From the NCBI GenBank assembly GCA_963711035.1, contig CAVQCN010000001.1:992001-1056000 (forward strand): a DNA stretch of 64,000 nucleotides, written 5' to 3'. The stretch is from WHTK01 sp963711035. Lineage in GTDB: Bacteria; Chloroflexota; Dehalococcoidia; DSTF01; WHTK01. The position numbers and the translations under genes were made by a program. The notes below the pieces were generated by a model that saw nothing but the letters and a program-made list of their open reading frames with translations, made no database searches and was not told where the DNA came from. How positions within the stretch are numbered: position 1 is the stretch's first letter; each line of letters begins with the position of its first letter. Shown in pieces: positions 50,439-58,306 of this stretch.

Positions 50439-52055
50439 CTAGGACGGCACGAATCGTTGCAGTAGTGGGAGACGGGCGACCAGCATGAATGGCTCGCGGC
50501 AGCGCATGAGCAGGGTTGAGGCGAGGTAGACGAGGCCTCCGGCGCCACCCGCACCGACCAGGATGACGAAGGCCTGTAGCCAGCGCTCCGGGTCCAGGCC
50601 AAGGCCGCTTTGTAGCAGGACCCGCATCGCGCCGACGGCTGCGGCCGTGAGCAGCAGGGCGATGACGAAGCGCAGCAGCGTGTAGCGAAACTCGGGGTCG
50701 GCGAGGCCCGGCATGCGGCGAGCGAGCAGGACGACGAGGGTTGAGAACTCGACGACCGCTGCGAGCGACAGCGCCAGGCCGAGGCCGCGTACCTCCATCG
50801 GCCCCACCAGCAGAGCCGCCAGCACGACGTTGACGACCATCGACCCGATGGCGACGCCGACGGGCGTGCGCGTGTCGCCCTGAGCGTAGAAGCCTCGGCT
50901 CAGGATCTCGATGCCGCTATGGGCGAAGAGGCCGATGGCGTAGAAGCGCAACGCCTGCGCCGTGAGCGTGCTCGATTCGACGTCGAAAGCGCCGTGCTGC
51001 AGCAGGACGACGACGAGCGGTCGCGCCAGCAGCAGCAGGCCGACGCCGATAGGCAGGCTGAGATAGAGGATGAGACGTAGCGCCCGTGACAGCGTGTGGC
51101 CGAACTCGGCGTCGTTTCTGGCGGCCTGGTCGGCCAGCGTCGGGAATGCGGCCGTCGAAATCGCCATACCGACGACGCCCAGCGGCGTCATGACGATGAG
51201 CCAGGCGAAGTTCACGGCGGAGATAGCCCCGGATTCGAGCTTGGAGGCGAAGTACACTGCCACGAAGTAGAAGCTGATCTGGCTCGCCGCCAGACCCAGC
51301 ACCCGCGGTGCCATCAGTGTGCCGACCTCGCGCACGGCATGGTCGCGCCAGTTGGCGACGGCGCGGTAGACCATGCCCGCGGCCTTGAGGTCGGGCAGCT
51401 GCACCGCCAGGTGGAAGGCGGCGCCGGCCACGACGCCCGCCGCCAGCACCTTGACGTCCTTCGAGATGAGCGCGGCGACGATGATCGAGAGGTTGTAGAG
51501 CATGGGCGCCACGGCCGGCGTGATGAAGTGCCGGCGCGCGTTGAGGATGCCCATGAACATGCCGCTGACCGAGAACAGGATGGGGGAGAGGAGCATGATG
51601 CGCGTCAGCTTGACCGCCAGGTCCTGCAGCTCCGCCTCCTGGCCGGTGTCTTTGCCGAGTCCTGGCGCCAGCAGCGGCACGATGACGGGCGCCAGCACGA
51701 AGGCGACGACGGCGAAGACCAGCGTCGCTGCCAGCACGAGGTTGATGATCGAGCTGGCGAGGCGCCAGGCTGCCTCTTCGCCGTCACGCACGCGCACGCC
51801 GGCGAAGACGGGGATGAAGGCGCTTGCCAGCGTGGCACCCGCCAGCAGCTGGAAGACGAGGTCGGGCATGCGAAATGCGACCCAGTAGGCGTCCAGTTGG
51901 GGGCTGGTGCCGAAGGAGCCGGCGATGATGACGCTGCGCAGCAGGCCAAGGACGCGGCTGCCCATGAATCCCGCCGCCACGACCAGCGCGGCGATCGCCA
52001 GGCTCTGGCTGCGGAGCAGTGAGCGGGACGGCTGCGGGTCTGTCGCCACCGGCAA
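50439..52055 (-). CDS. murJ: Lipid II flippase MurJ
   Basis: 538 residues, 14 TM helices of the MVF/MOP superfamily. GSRVLGLLRSVIIAGSFGTS, LDAYWVAFRMPDLVFQLLAG and FFIPVF-like ASAFIPVF form the N-terminal signature with the conserved Arg residues; ILSRGFYAQGDTRTPVGVAI marks TM helices 9-10. Moves lipid II across the membrane for wall synthesis. The frame starts at TTG 52055, with an in-frame GTG at 52049; no clear ribosome site for either. Divergent from the paiB-like gene. Confidence 0.94.
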   Translation of the reverse strand: MPVATDPQPSRSLLRSQSLAIAALVVAAGFMGSRVLGLLRSVIIAGSFGTSPQLDAYWVAFRMPDLVFQLLAGATLASAFIPVFAGVRVRDGEEAAWRLASSIINLVLAATLVFAVVAFVLAPVIVPLLAPGLGKDTGQEAELQDLAVKLTRIMLLSPILFSVSGMFMGILNARRHFITPAVAPMLYNLSIIVAALISKDVKVLAAGVVAGAAFHLAVQLPDLKAAGMVYRAVANWRDHAVREVGTLMAPRVLGLAASQISFYFVAVYFASKLESGAISAVNFAWLIVMTPLGVVGMAISTAAFPTLADQAARNDAEFGHTLSRALRLILYLSLPIGVGLLLLARPLVVVLLQHGAFDVESSTLTAQALRFYAIGLFAHSGIEILSRGFYAQGDTRTPVGVAIGSMVVNVVLAALLVGPMEVRGLGLALSLAAVVEFSTLVVLLARRMPGLADPEFRYTLLRFVIALLLTAAAVGAMRVLLQSGLGLDPERWLQAFVILVGAGGAGGLVYLASTLLMRCREPFMLVARLPLLQRFVPS

Positions 52056-52075
52056 ATGCTAGCACGCGGCCGACG

Positions 52076-52104
52076 TTGCTCTGACCGTGGGCCTGGGCTA
52101 TAGT
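52076..52104 (+). promoter_or_regulatory. Candidate promoter of the PaiB-like gene
   Basis: TTGCTC (52076-52081), 17-base spacer, TATAGT (52099-52104), about 35 bases before the ATG. Confidence 0.55.
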
Positions 52105-52140
52105 TCGCCTTTTCCGAGTCGTGATCCTGCGAGGACGGCG

Positions 52141-52764
52141 ATGTACATTCCCAAGCCATTCCGGGTCGATGACGTCTCAACTCTGCGAGCGTTCATGGAG
52201 GCCTACAACTTCGCGACGGTCATCAGCGATGGCTCAAGCGGCCTGGTCGCCAGTCATTTGCCGTTGCTGGTCAACGCGGATGACGAAGGCCACATCACGC
52301 TGCTCGGGCATATGGCGCGTGCCAATTCGCAGTGGCGCGATTTCGAGGATGGCGTCGAGGTGCTGGCGACGTTTCACGGTCCGCATGGGTACGTTACGCC
52401 CAGGCTATACGATGACCCGATAAGTGTCCCGACATGGAATTACATGGTCGTCCACGCCTACGGCAACCCCCGGTTGTTGCGTGAGGACGCGGCGAAGCGT
52501 AACGCGCTTGCTGAGCTGGTCGAGTTCCACGAGGCAGGCGCGGGCAACCCGTGGCGACTCGATCTTCCCGAGGACTATCTGGCTCGAATGACAGATCAGA
52601 TCGTGGCCTTCCAGATCGTGGTAGACCGGCTCGAGGGCAAGTTCAAGCTGAGTCAGAACCGTCCATCGGCCGATCGTCTCAACGTGGCGCAGAGCTTCGA
52701 GGGGTCCGATCCGATGCTGCGCGCGTTGGGTCAGGCGATGCGTAACGCCGGCGAGCGAGTCTGA
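52141..52764 (+). CDS. FMN-binding PaiB-like regulator
   Basis: 207 residues. PaiB family: MYIPKPFRVDDVSTLRAFME, LVASHLPLLVNADDEGHITL, LLGHMARANSQWRDF, VLATFHGPHGYVTPRLY and VPTWNYMVVHAYG, then the late IVAFQIVVDRLEGKFKLSQN with the RPSADR end. In Bacillus, paiB is a negative regulator of sporulation and protease genes; most homologues are FMN-binding split-barrel proteins of unknown role. ATG 52141 starts the conserved part. Confidence 0.92.
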   Translation: MYIPKPFRVDDVSTLRAFMEAYNFATVISDGSSGLVASHLPLLVNADDEGHITLLGHMARANSQWRDFEDGVEVLATFHGPHGYVTPRLYDDPISVPTWNYMVVHAYGNPRLLREDAAKRNALAELVEFHEAGAGNPWRLDLPEDYLARMTDQIVAFQIVVDRLEGKFKLSQNRPSADRLNVAQSFEGSDPMLRALGQAMRNAGERV

Positions 52765-52840
52765 GCGTTCTGGACAGAGTCCGGCCCGCTGGGGTACGAT
52801 CCGGTCTACACACCCGATTCGCATTTGCGAGGAGAACACC

Positions 52841-53263
52841 TTGGCTCACAGTCGATCTGCCCTCAAGCGCTGGCGACAGTCGCTCATGCGCCGCGACCGC
52901 AACCGCTCCATCAAGAGCCGCACCCGGACGCTCGTCAACAAGGCCATGACGTCGGTGGGAACCGACTCGGCCGAGGCGTCCGTCAAGGCGGCGGTGAGCG
53001 CGCTGGACCGGGCCGCGCAGGACGGAATCATCCACAAGAACGCGGCCGCGCGCGGCAAGTCGCGGCTGCTGAAGCGCTATAACCTGGCCACGGCATCGGC
53101 GGTCGCGGCGGCAGCTGCCGCCGGCGAGACGCCTACGCCGGAGAGCGGCACCAAGGGCAGGACATCTTCGCGCTCGTCTTCGACTCGCAGCCGCACTACG
53201 CGCAGCACGAGCGAGAAGACGCCAGACAAGACGCCGCGCACGCGGAGCCGCAAGTCCGAATAG
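52841..53263 (+). CDS. rpsT: 30S ribosomal protein S20 with long basic C-terminal tail
   Basis: 140 residues. Residues 1-85 are S20 (AHSRSALKRWRQSLMRRDRN, then KSRTRTLVNKAM, DGIIHKNAAARGKSRLLKRY). Unlike the usual 85-90 residue protein, about 55 more residues follow, rich in Ser, Thr, Arg and Lys (KGRTSSRSSSTRSRTTRSTS). The start is TTG 52841 with GCGAGGAG ahead at good spacing. Single gene, 21 bases before the dehydrogenase. Confidence 0.93.
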   Translation: MAHSRSALKRWRQSLMRRDRNRSIKSRTRTLVNKAMTSVGTDSAEASVKAAVSALDRAAQDGIIHKNAAARGKSRLLKRYNLATASAVAAAAAAGETPTPESGTKGRTSSRSSSTRSRTTRSTSEKTPDKTPRTRSRKSE

Positions 53264-53284
53264 TTCGGTCCATCTGAGGGCGCC

Positions 53285-54331
53285 ATGAAGGCCTGCGTCT
53301 TTCACGCACCGGGTGAAGTCAGCGTCGTCGACATGCCGCCGCCCGAGCCCGGCCACGGCGAAATCTTGCTGCGCATTGGCGCTACCGGCCTCTGTCACTC
53401 CGACGTTCGCGTCTACAAGGGCGAGAAGTATGCCAAGCCCGGCGTCGTCCCCGGCCATGAGACCGCGGGCGTCGTCGTCGGCATCGGCGGCGGCGTCAAA
53501 GGCTTCGCCGAGGGCGACAAGGTGGCGCTCTGTCCGATCATCGCCTGCGGCATTTGCGAGTTCTGCCGCGCCGGCAAGCGCAACCGCTGCCCCTCGCGCC
53601 TCACGCTGGGCTACGACGAGAACGGTGGCATGGCCGAGTACATGGTCGTGCCCAACTCGATCATCCGCATGGGCCACGTCTTCCACCTGCCAGAAGGCCT
53701 CTCGCTCTCACTGGCGTCGCTACTGGAGCCGACCTCCTGCGTCCTCAACTCGCTGGAGCTGCTCGGTGTCGGCGCCGGGACGCTGCTTCTGCTGATCGGC
53801 GGCGGTCCTATGGGCCTGCTGCACCTCGTCCTGGCGCAGCAGCTCGGCGCCATGGTCGTCGTCAGCGAGCCGGACGAGGGCCGGCGCAGCTGGGCGCGCA
53901 AGCTCGGCGCCTTCGAGACGATCGACCCGATGGCGCAGGACACGGCGGCCGTGATCAAGGAGATCAGCGACGGCGCCGGCGCGGACGTGACCATCGTGAC
54001 CGCCGGCATCTCCGCCGCGGCAGCGACGGCGCTGGGTACGGTGAAGCGCCAGGGCAATATAGGCCTCTTCGCAGGCTTCCCTCCCAAGTCGGTGGTGGAG
54101 CTCGACCCCAACGTGATCCACTACAACGAGATCGTCCTGACCGGTTCGCAGAACGCCAACATTGACCAGTACCGCCGCACGCTGGAGATGCTGCCGCGCC
54201 TCGGCGACCTGCGGCAGCTCGTCACGCACAGCTTCACGATCGACAACGCGCCGATGGCGTACGAGTCGCGCCTCGACAAAGAAGGCCTCAAGTCCGAGGT
54301 CTACTTCCCTGACGTCCTCAACAGCAACTAG
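53285..54331 (+). CDS. Zinc-dependent alcohol dehydrogenase, MDR superfamily
   Basis: 348 residues. Catalytic zinc ligands in GATGLCHSDV and PGHETAG; structural zinc Cys set in CGICEFCRAGKRNRC; Rossmann GGGPMGLLHLV. NAD(P)-dependent oxidation of a polyol or alcohol; similar to threonine and sorbitol dehydrogenases, exact substrate unknown. The loop CSHSD of ADH is CHSD here, as in sorbitol-type enzymes. ATG 53285. Confidence 0.9.
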   Translation: MKACVFHAPGEVSVVDMPPPEPGHGEILLRIGATGLCHSDVRVYKGEKYAKPGVVPGHETAGVVVGIGGGVKGFAEGDKVALCPIIACGICEFCRAGKRNRCPSRLTLGYDENGGMAEYMVVPNSIIRMGHVFHLPEGLSLSLASLLEPTSCVLNSLELLGVGAGTLLLLIGGGPMGLLHLVLAQQLGAMVVVSEPDEGRRSWARKLGAFETIDPMAQDTAAVIKEISDGAGADVTIVTAGISAAAATALGTVKRQGNIGLFAGFPPKSVVELDPNVIHYNEIVLTGSQNANIDQYRRTLEMLPRLGDLRQLVTHSFTIDNAPMAYESRLDKEGLKSEVYFPDVLNSN

Positions 54332-54362
54332 CTGCGAGCTTTCAGCGGCGAGATAGTTCGTC

Positions 54363-54517
54363 GTCATTGCGAGGAGCGCCAGCGACGTGGCAATCTCGGT
54401 CGGTCGGGCCGTCCTCGGACGTGGCCGTGTCAGGATTGCAGCGTCTCTACCGTGATGGAAGCAGCCCCCGCAGCCCCAGATTGCCGCGCCTTGCTGCCGC
54501 AATGGCTTGCAATGACA
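54363..54517. repeat. Two CATTGCGAG-family repeats, facing each other
   Basis: 54363-54400 reads CATTGCGAGGAGCGCCAGCG then ACGTGGCAATCTCGG. The minus strand of 54465-54517 reads TGTCATTGCAAGCCATTGCG then GCAGCAAGGCGCGGCAATCT. The pair is an inverted arrangement between the dehydrogenase and the LCP gene; the 200-bp gap holds nothing else. Confidence 0.6.
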
Positions 54518-54532
54518 ACGCGGAGCCGACGG

Positions 54533-55942
54533 TCAGGGAGACTGCGTCGGGGACGCGAAGGCGGCGTCGACGCGCGCGTCCGAGCCGAGGATGACGACGA
54601 TGTCGGCGTTCGAGGTGCGCAGAGAGGCGTCGGCGGCGGTGGCCTTGCGGATGCTGGACGAAGGGACGCTGAGCCAGCCGGCCAGGCGCTGCGCCGTGTA
54701 CGTTTTCCCGGTGAAGTCGATGATCTGGGTGGTCGCGCTCGTCGTGGCGGCGTTGTTCACGGCGATGAGCGAGGACTGCGGTATGCCGAGGCTGGTGAAG
54801 TAGTCGATAGCCTGGGTGGCGGCGCCGTCGACGCCGGTGGCGTTCTGCACCTCGACGGTGGCGTTTTCGGTGTTCAGCTTGTTGTCGGCCAGGAAGGCGT
54901 CAACGATCTGCTTGACGCCCTCCTCCGAGGGCAGCAGGACCTCTGCACCCGTGGACGGAATCGTATACGGCGTCGTCGCAGGGGCGAGCGACATGAGTGT
55001 GATCTGATCCTGGTGGATCTGCGTTGCCAGCCGGGCGAAGCCGGGGATCTGCTGATCGTTGATGTCAGTCGTAATCGTGTCCTTGTAGCGCTTCCAGAGG
55101 CTGACCATGTTGTCGACGCTGCTGAGCAGGTTCAGGCTCGTTGCCTTGTCCATGACGGCGAAGATGACGAGTTGCTGGCGCAGGATGCGGTCGAGGTCGC
55201 TGGAGTTGAAGCGCGTGCGGGAGAAGCAGAGCGCGTCGCTGGCATCCATGTGGTGCATGCCGGCGTCGAAGATGCAGGGGTAGTAGTCGCCAAGCAGCTC
55301 CGTTTCCGAGTAGTACGGGTCGTCCACGGCGAGGCTCGGGGGCACATCAACGTCGATGCCGCCCAGGCTGTCGATGATCTTCTTGAAGCCCTGGAAATCG
55401 ATCAAGACGTAGTAGTCGATCTTGATGCCCAGCAGGTTCTCGACCGTCGTCTCCACGGTCCTGATACCACCGCCGGGGTAGTGACCGTTTTCGCCGTAGA
55501 TGTAGGCGGTGTTGACTCGGTCCTGGAAGGTGCCGTTCGGCGACGGGATGTTGACCCAGAGGTCGCGCGGGATCGCCAGGCCTCGCGCGGTCTTCGTGCC
55601 GGGATCGATGCTCAGGACGAACATGGTGTCGGTGCGGGAGGGCGCGTTGCCTTCGTAGGGGCGGCGGTCCAGGCCCATGACAAGGATGTTGATGCGTCCG
55701 CCGCTACCTATGTTGCTCGTGTTGCCTTTGTCGATGCCCGGCACGTTGCCGAGGATGCCGCCTATCTGGATCTCGTTGCCCGGGAAGAAGATCTGGTCGA
55801 TCTGCGTGGCGACGACCAGCGCGGTGTAAAAGGCGCCAACGGCGAGCACGAGGATGCCGGCAATGAAGAGTATCCGATTGCGTGCTTTGGGCCGGGAACG
55901 TCTGCGGGGAGGTGGCGCGTCATTGCGCGAGCGACGGGACAT
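54533..55942 (-). CDS. LytR-CpsA-Psr (LCP) family protein with LytR_C domain
   Basis: 469 residues. Arg-rich cytosolic start, one TM helix (about 25-45), LCP domain (residues 90-265: INILVMGLDRRPYEGNAPSR, then TDTMFVLSIDPGTKTARGLA, IPRDLWVNIP, GGIRTVETTVENLLGIKIDY, FSRTRFNSSDLDRILRQQLV) and a C-terminal LytR_C domain (about 375-460: VEVQNATGVDGAATQAIDY). Transfers glycopolymers such as teichoic-acid-like or capsular chains from lipid carriers to peptidoglycan, supporting a monoderm wall. ATG 55942. Confidence 0.92.
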   Translation of the reverse strand: MSRRSRNDAPPPRRRSRPKARNRILFIAGILVLAVGAFYTALVVATQIDQIFFPGNEIQIGGILGNVPGIDKGNTSNIGSGGRINILVMGLDRRPYEGNAPSRTDTMFVLSIDPGTKTARGLAIPRDLWVNIPSPNGTFQDRVNTAYIYGENGHYPGGGIRTVETTVENLLGIKIDYYVLIDFQGFKKIIDSLGGIDVDVPPSLAVDDPYYSETELLGDYYPCIFDAGMHHMDASDALCFSRTRFNSSDLDRILRQQLVIFAVMDKATSLNLLSSVDNMVSLWKRYKDTITTDINDQQIPGFARLATQIHQDQITLMSLAPATTPYTIPSTGAEVLLPSEEGVKQIVDAFLADNKLNTENATVEVQNATGVDGAATQAIDYFTSLGIPQSSLIAVNNAATTSATTQIIDFTGKTYTAQRLAGWLSVPSSSIRKATAADASLRTSNADIVVILGSDARVDAAFASPTQSP

Positions 55943-56018
55943 CGCTATTGAACGTATCGTGCGGAGAAATCGGCGTCAAGTTGTTCACATGTCAGGCAAC
56001 GCGGCTCGCCCTTGCCGG

Positions 56019-56048
56019 TTGACAGCCCGATCGGCTGGCGCCTACCAT
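56019..56048 (+). promoter_or_regulatory. Promoter of the first crotonase gene
   Basis: Perfect TTGACA (56019-56024), 18-base spacer, TACCAT (56043-56048), followed by AAGGAG and ATG 56078. Confidence 0.6.
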
Positions 56049-56077
56049 CGGCGCGTCCTGACATAAGGAGAGATGGC

Positions 56078-56842
56078 ATGAACTACGAGCGGCTGCAGCT
56101 GCGCCGCGACGGTTCCGTAGCGCGTATCGTCTTGGCGCGTCCCGCCGAGGCGAACCGCGTCGATCTGCGGCTGCTGCGCGAGCTCACCGGCGCGGCGGAG
56201 CAGTTGTCCGATGCAACCGACGTGCGTGTCGTCGTCGTCGAAGCGGAGGGCAACGACTTCTGCGCCGGCTGGGCGCCGGACGCTCGCGAGGCGCTGCTGG
56301 GATCAGGCCTGGACGCTGTCGATCCGTTCGGGCCCATCGCCGGCTTGCCGGTGCCGGTCGTGGCGGCGCTGCACGGTGAGGTGAGCAGCGCCGGCCTCGA
56401 GCTGGCGCTGTGCTGCGACGTCCGCATCGCCGCGGAGGACGCACGTTTCTCGATGCCTGAGGTATCGGAGGGCATTCTGCCGCTGGCGGGCGGCAGCCAG
56501 CGGCTGCCGCGCATCGTCGGACGGGCGCAGGCGCTCTCGATGCTGCTGCTGAGCGAGCCGGTCGATGCGCCGGCGGCGTACGCCTGCGGTCTCGTCAGCC
56601 GAGTGGTCGCGAAGCAGGATCTGGAGGCCGAGGTGACGGCGCTGGCCGGTACGATCAACTCGCGTGGTCCTTTGGGCGTGCGCTACGCCAAGGAAGCCGC
56701 GTCGCGCGGTGTTGAGATGTCACTCGAGCAAGGGCTGCGCTTCGAGACCGATCTCTCGATCATTCTGCAGACCACGCGCGACCGTGCGGAAGGGCTGAAG
56801 GCGTTCTTCGAGAAGCGGCCGCCGCAGTTCGAGGGCCGCTAA
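56078..56842 (+). CDS. Enoyl-CoA hydratase/isomerase family protein
   Basis: 254 residues. Crotonase fold: IVLARPAEANRVDLRLLREL, FCAGWAPDA (oxyanion loop), AALHGEVSSAGLELALCCDV (oxyanion hole), FSMPEVSEGILPLAGGSQRL and a complete C-terminal helix region ending DRAEGLKAFFEKRPPQF. The usual Asn of the first loop (RPxxxNA) is present as AEANRVD. Substrate unknown. ATG 56078 has AAGGAG seven bases upstream. First gene of a fatty-acyl cluster. Confidence 0.87.
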   Translation: MNYERLQLRRDGSVARIVLARPAEANRVDLRLLRELTGAAEQLSDATDVRVVVVEAEGNDFCAGWAPDAREALLGSGLDAVDPFGPIAGLPVPVVAALHGEVSSAGLELALCCDVRIAAEDARFSMPEVSEGILPLAGGSQRLPRIVGRAQALSMLLLSEPVDAPAAYACGLVSRVVAKQDLEAEVTALAGTINSRGPLGVRYAKEAASRGVEMSLEQGLRFETDLSIILQTTRDRAEGLKAFFEKRPPQFEGR

Positions 56843-56936
56843 AGGTTTGCATTCCGCGCACGAGGTTCGCGAGAGGCGCTTCTTTGAAGGCGCGCAGACG
56901 GTATGATTACGTTCACACTTCTTAGAGGGGGAGCCC

Positions 56937-57200
56937 ATGCAGATCATTCTCGAATCTGACGAAGCCTGGTCGATCATGAGCCTCGTCGTCGCGCAGGTGC
57001 TCGATCAGGTCGATCTGTCGGAGGAAGGCCAGACCGTCGTCCGTCGCTGGCGCAGCGATCATAACGATGGCACCACCGAGATGTCCGAGCTCACGGTCTC
57101 GATGAACGAAGCCCTGGGTACGGTTCTGGACGAGAAGACGACCCGCCTGGTGCGGCGCAAGGGCTGGTACGTTTCCACGGGCGGGGAGCGCCAGGCATGA
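56937..57200 (+). CDS. Small unknown protein, paralogue A
   Basis: 87 residues, no signal or TM. The layout is ILESDEAWSIMSLVVAQVLD, a D/E-rich turn, then VVRRWRSDHNDGTTEMSELT, a helix and a basic end. It aligns along its length with the next gene: xxxEaEEAWxxMSxVxxxxLxxxxLS, then a RRWRSD/RRWKSD block, a second helix and K/R-W near the end. Probably an all-alpha cytosolic protein. No family recognised. A TATGAT at 56902-56907 and GAGGGGGAG precede the ATG. Overlaps gene B by four bases. Confidence 0.75.
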   Translation: MQIILESDEAWSIMSLVVAQVLDQVDLSEEGQTVVRRWRSDHNDGTTEMSELTVSMNEALGTVLDEKTTRLVRRKGWYVSTGGERQA

Positions 57201-57436
57201 AAGTCGAATTTGAAACCGAAGAAGCCTGGGACCTGATGTCTCACGTCATCGGTCGCATGCTCGAAGAGTGCGAGCTGTCTGATTCCGACCGCGCTCGCAT
57301 CCGGCGCTGGAAGAGCGACGAGATGCGCGTCACCAGCCAGGAGATGAAGGTCCTGGGCGAGAAGATCAACACCGATCTGGAGCAGACTTTCGCCCGCAAG
57401 AGCCGCAGCCAGATCCGCAAACCCGACTGGCGCTGA
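57197..57436 (+). CDS. Small unknown protein, paralogue B
   Basis: 79 residues; MKVEFETEEAWDLMSHVIGR, MLEECELSDSDRARIRRWKS, DEMRVTSQEMKVLGEKINTD, then a basic tail ending RKPDW. The similarity to the preceding gene over the EAW-MS helix and the IRRWKSD block shows tandem duplication. The ATGA overlap suggests the two are made in fixed ratio, as for subunits of a heteromer. No known motif. Lies between two crotonase genes. Confidence 0.75.
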   Translation: MKVEFETEEAWDLMSHVIGRMLEECELSDSDRARIRRWKSDEMRVTSQEMKVLGEKINTDLEQTFARKSRSQIRKPDWR

Positions 57437-57462
57437 GCCAGTGCATGGCGCGCAAACCGCGC
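57437..57462 (+). repeat. Stop-proximal GCGCG hairpin repeat
   Basis: Follows the TGA directly: GCCAGTGCATGGCGCGCAAA then CCGCGC. It has a GCGCG/CGCGC stem and resembles both the CCATTAGCATGGC repeats and the hairpin after rho. Confidence 0.4.
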
Positions 57463-57533
57463 GGAGTGTCTCCGCAATGCGGATCGTGAGAGAAGCCGTC
57501 CAGCGGTGGGTGCTCGTGTAGTGGGGAGTTGTT

Positions 57534-58259
57534 TTGGCTGAGGAGAGCCTGCTCCTGGAACAGCAGGGTGGTATCGCCTGGCTGACTCTGAACCGGCCCC
57601 AGGTGCACAACGCCATCAACCTGGAGCTGCGCGACGCGCTGTGGGCAGCGCTCGACGCCGTCAGCCTCGATCCAGATGTGGGCGTGCTCGTCTTTCGCGG
57701 CGCCGGTGAGCGGGCGTTCTCGGCCGGCGCAGACCTCGCCGACTTCGGTACGGCGTCGTCGTTCACGGAGGCGCGTCGAGGCCGCCGCGAGCGTGACCTC
57801 TGGGGGCGCCTCGCCTTCTTCGAGAAACCCATGATCGCGGCGGTGCAGGGCTTCGCGCTCGGCGCCGGCTGCGAGCTCAGCCTGTACTGCGACCTGCGTA
57901 TCGCCGCCCCGGAGGCGCGCTTCGGTCTGCCGGAGGTGTCGCTAGGGTATCTGCCGACGGCGGGTGGCAGCCAGACGCTACCACGCATCGCGGGACTGGG
58001 ACGTGCCCTGCACATGATCTGCAGCGGCGTGGCTGTCCCGGCGCAGCAAGCGCTGGAGTACGGCATCATCCACGAAGTCGTGCCTCGCGACCAGCTTTAC
58101 GCGCGGGCGGAGGCGCTGGCGCAGCGCTTGCTGGCGCAACCGGCAGAGGTGCTGAAAGCGACCAAGGCGGCCGTGCTGCAGGGCCTGGACATGAGCCTGG
58201 AGACCGGCCTGCGCTTCGAGGCGGCGCAGCGTTCCTCTCCGTCACACCTTCCCCGTTAA
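57534..58259 (+). CDS. Enoyl-CoA hydratase/isomerase family protein, short C-terminus
   Basis: 241 residues. Crotonase fold: WLTLNRPQVHNAINLELRDA, FSAGADLADFG, AAVQGFALGAGCELSLYCDL and FGLPEVSLGYLPTAGGSQTL with the conserved Glu. It ends FEAAQRSSPSHLPR, about 28 residues before the normal end, so the last trimer-forming helix seen in the first crotonase is missing. No simple frameshift restores it. The start is TTG 57534. Beta-oxidation or related acyl-CoA metabolism with the ligase that follows. Confidence 0.85.
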   Translation: MAEESLLLEQQGGIAWLTLNRPQVHNAINLELRDALWAALDAVSLDPDVGVLVFRGAGERAFSAGADLADFGTASSFTEARRGRRERDLWGRLAFFEKPMIAAVQGFALGAGCELSLYCDLRIAAPEARFGLPEVSLGYLPTAGGSQTLPRIAGLGRALHMICSGVAVPAQQALEYGIIHEVVPRDQLYARAEALAQRLLAQPAEVLKATKAAVLQGLDMSLETGLRFEAAQRSSPSHLPR

Positions 58260-58306
58260 GTCGGCGTCGTTTTATCCTAGGCGTCACAAGCAGCGAGAGG
58301 GCGCTG

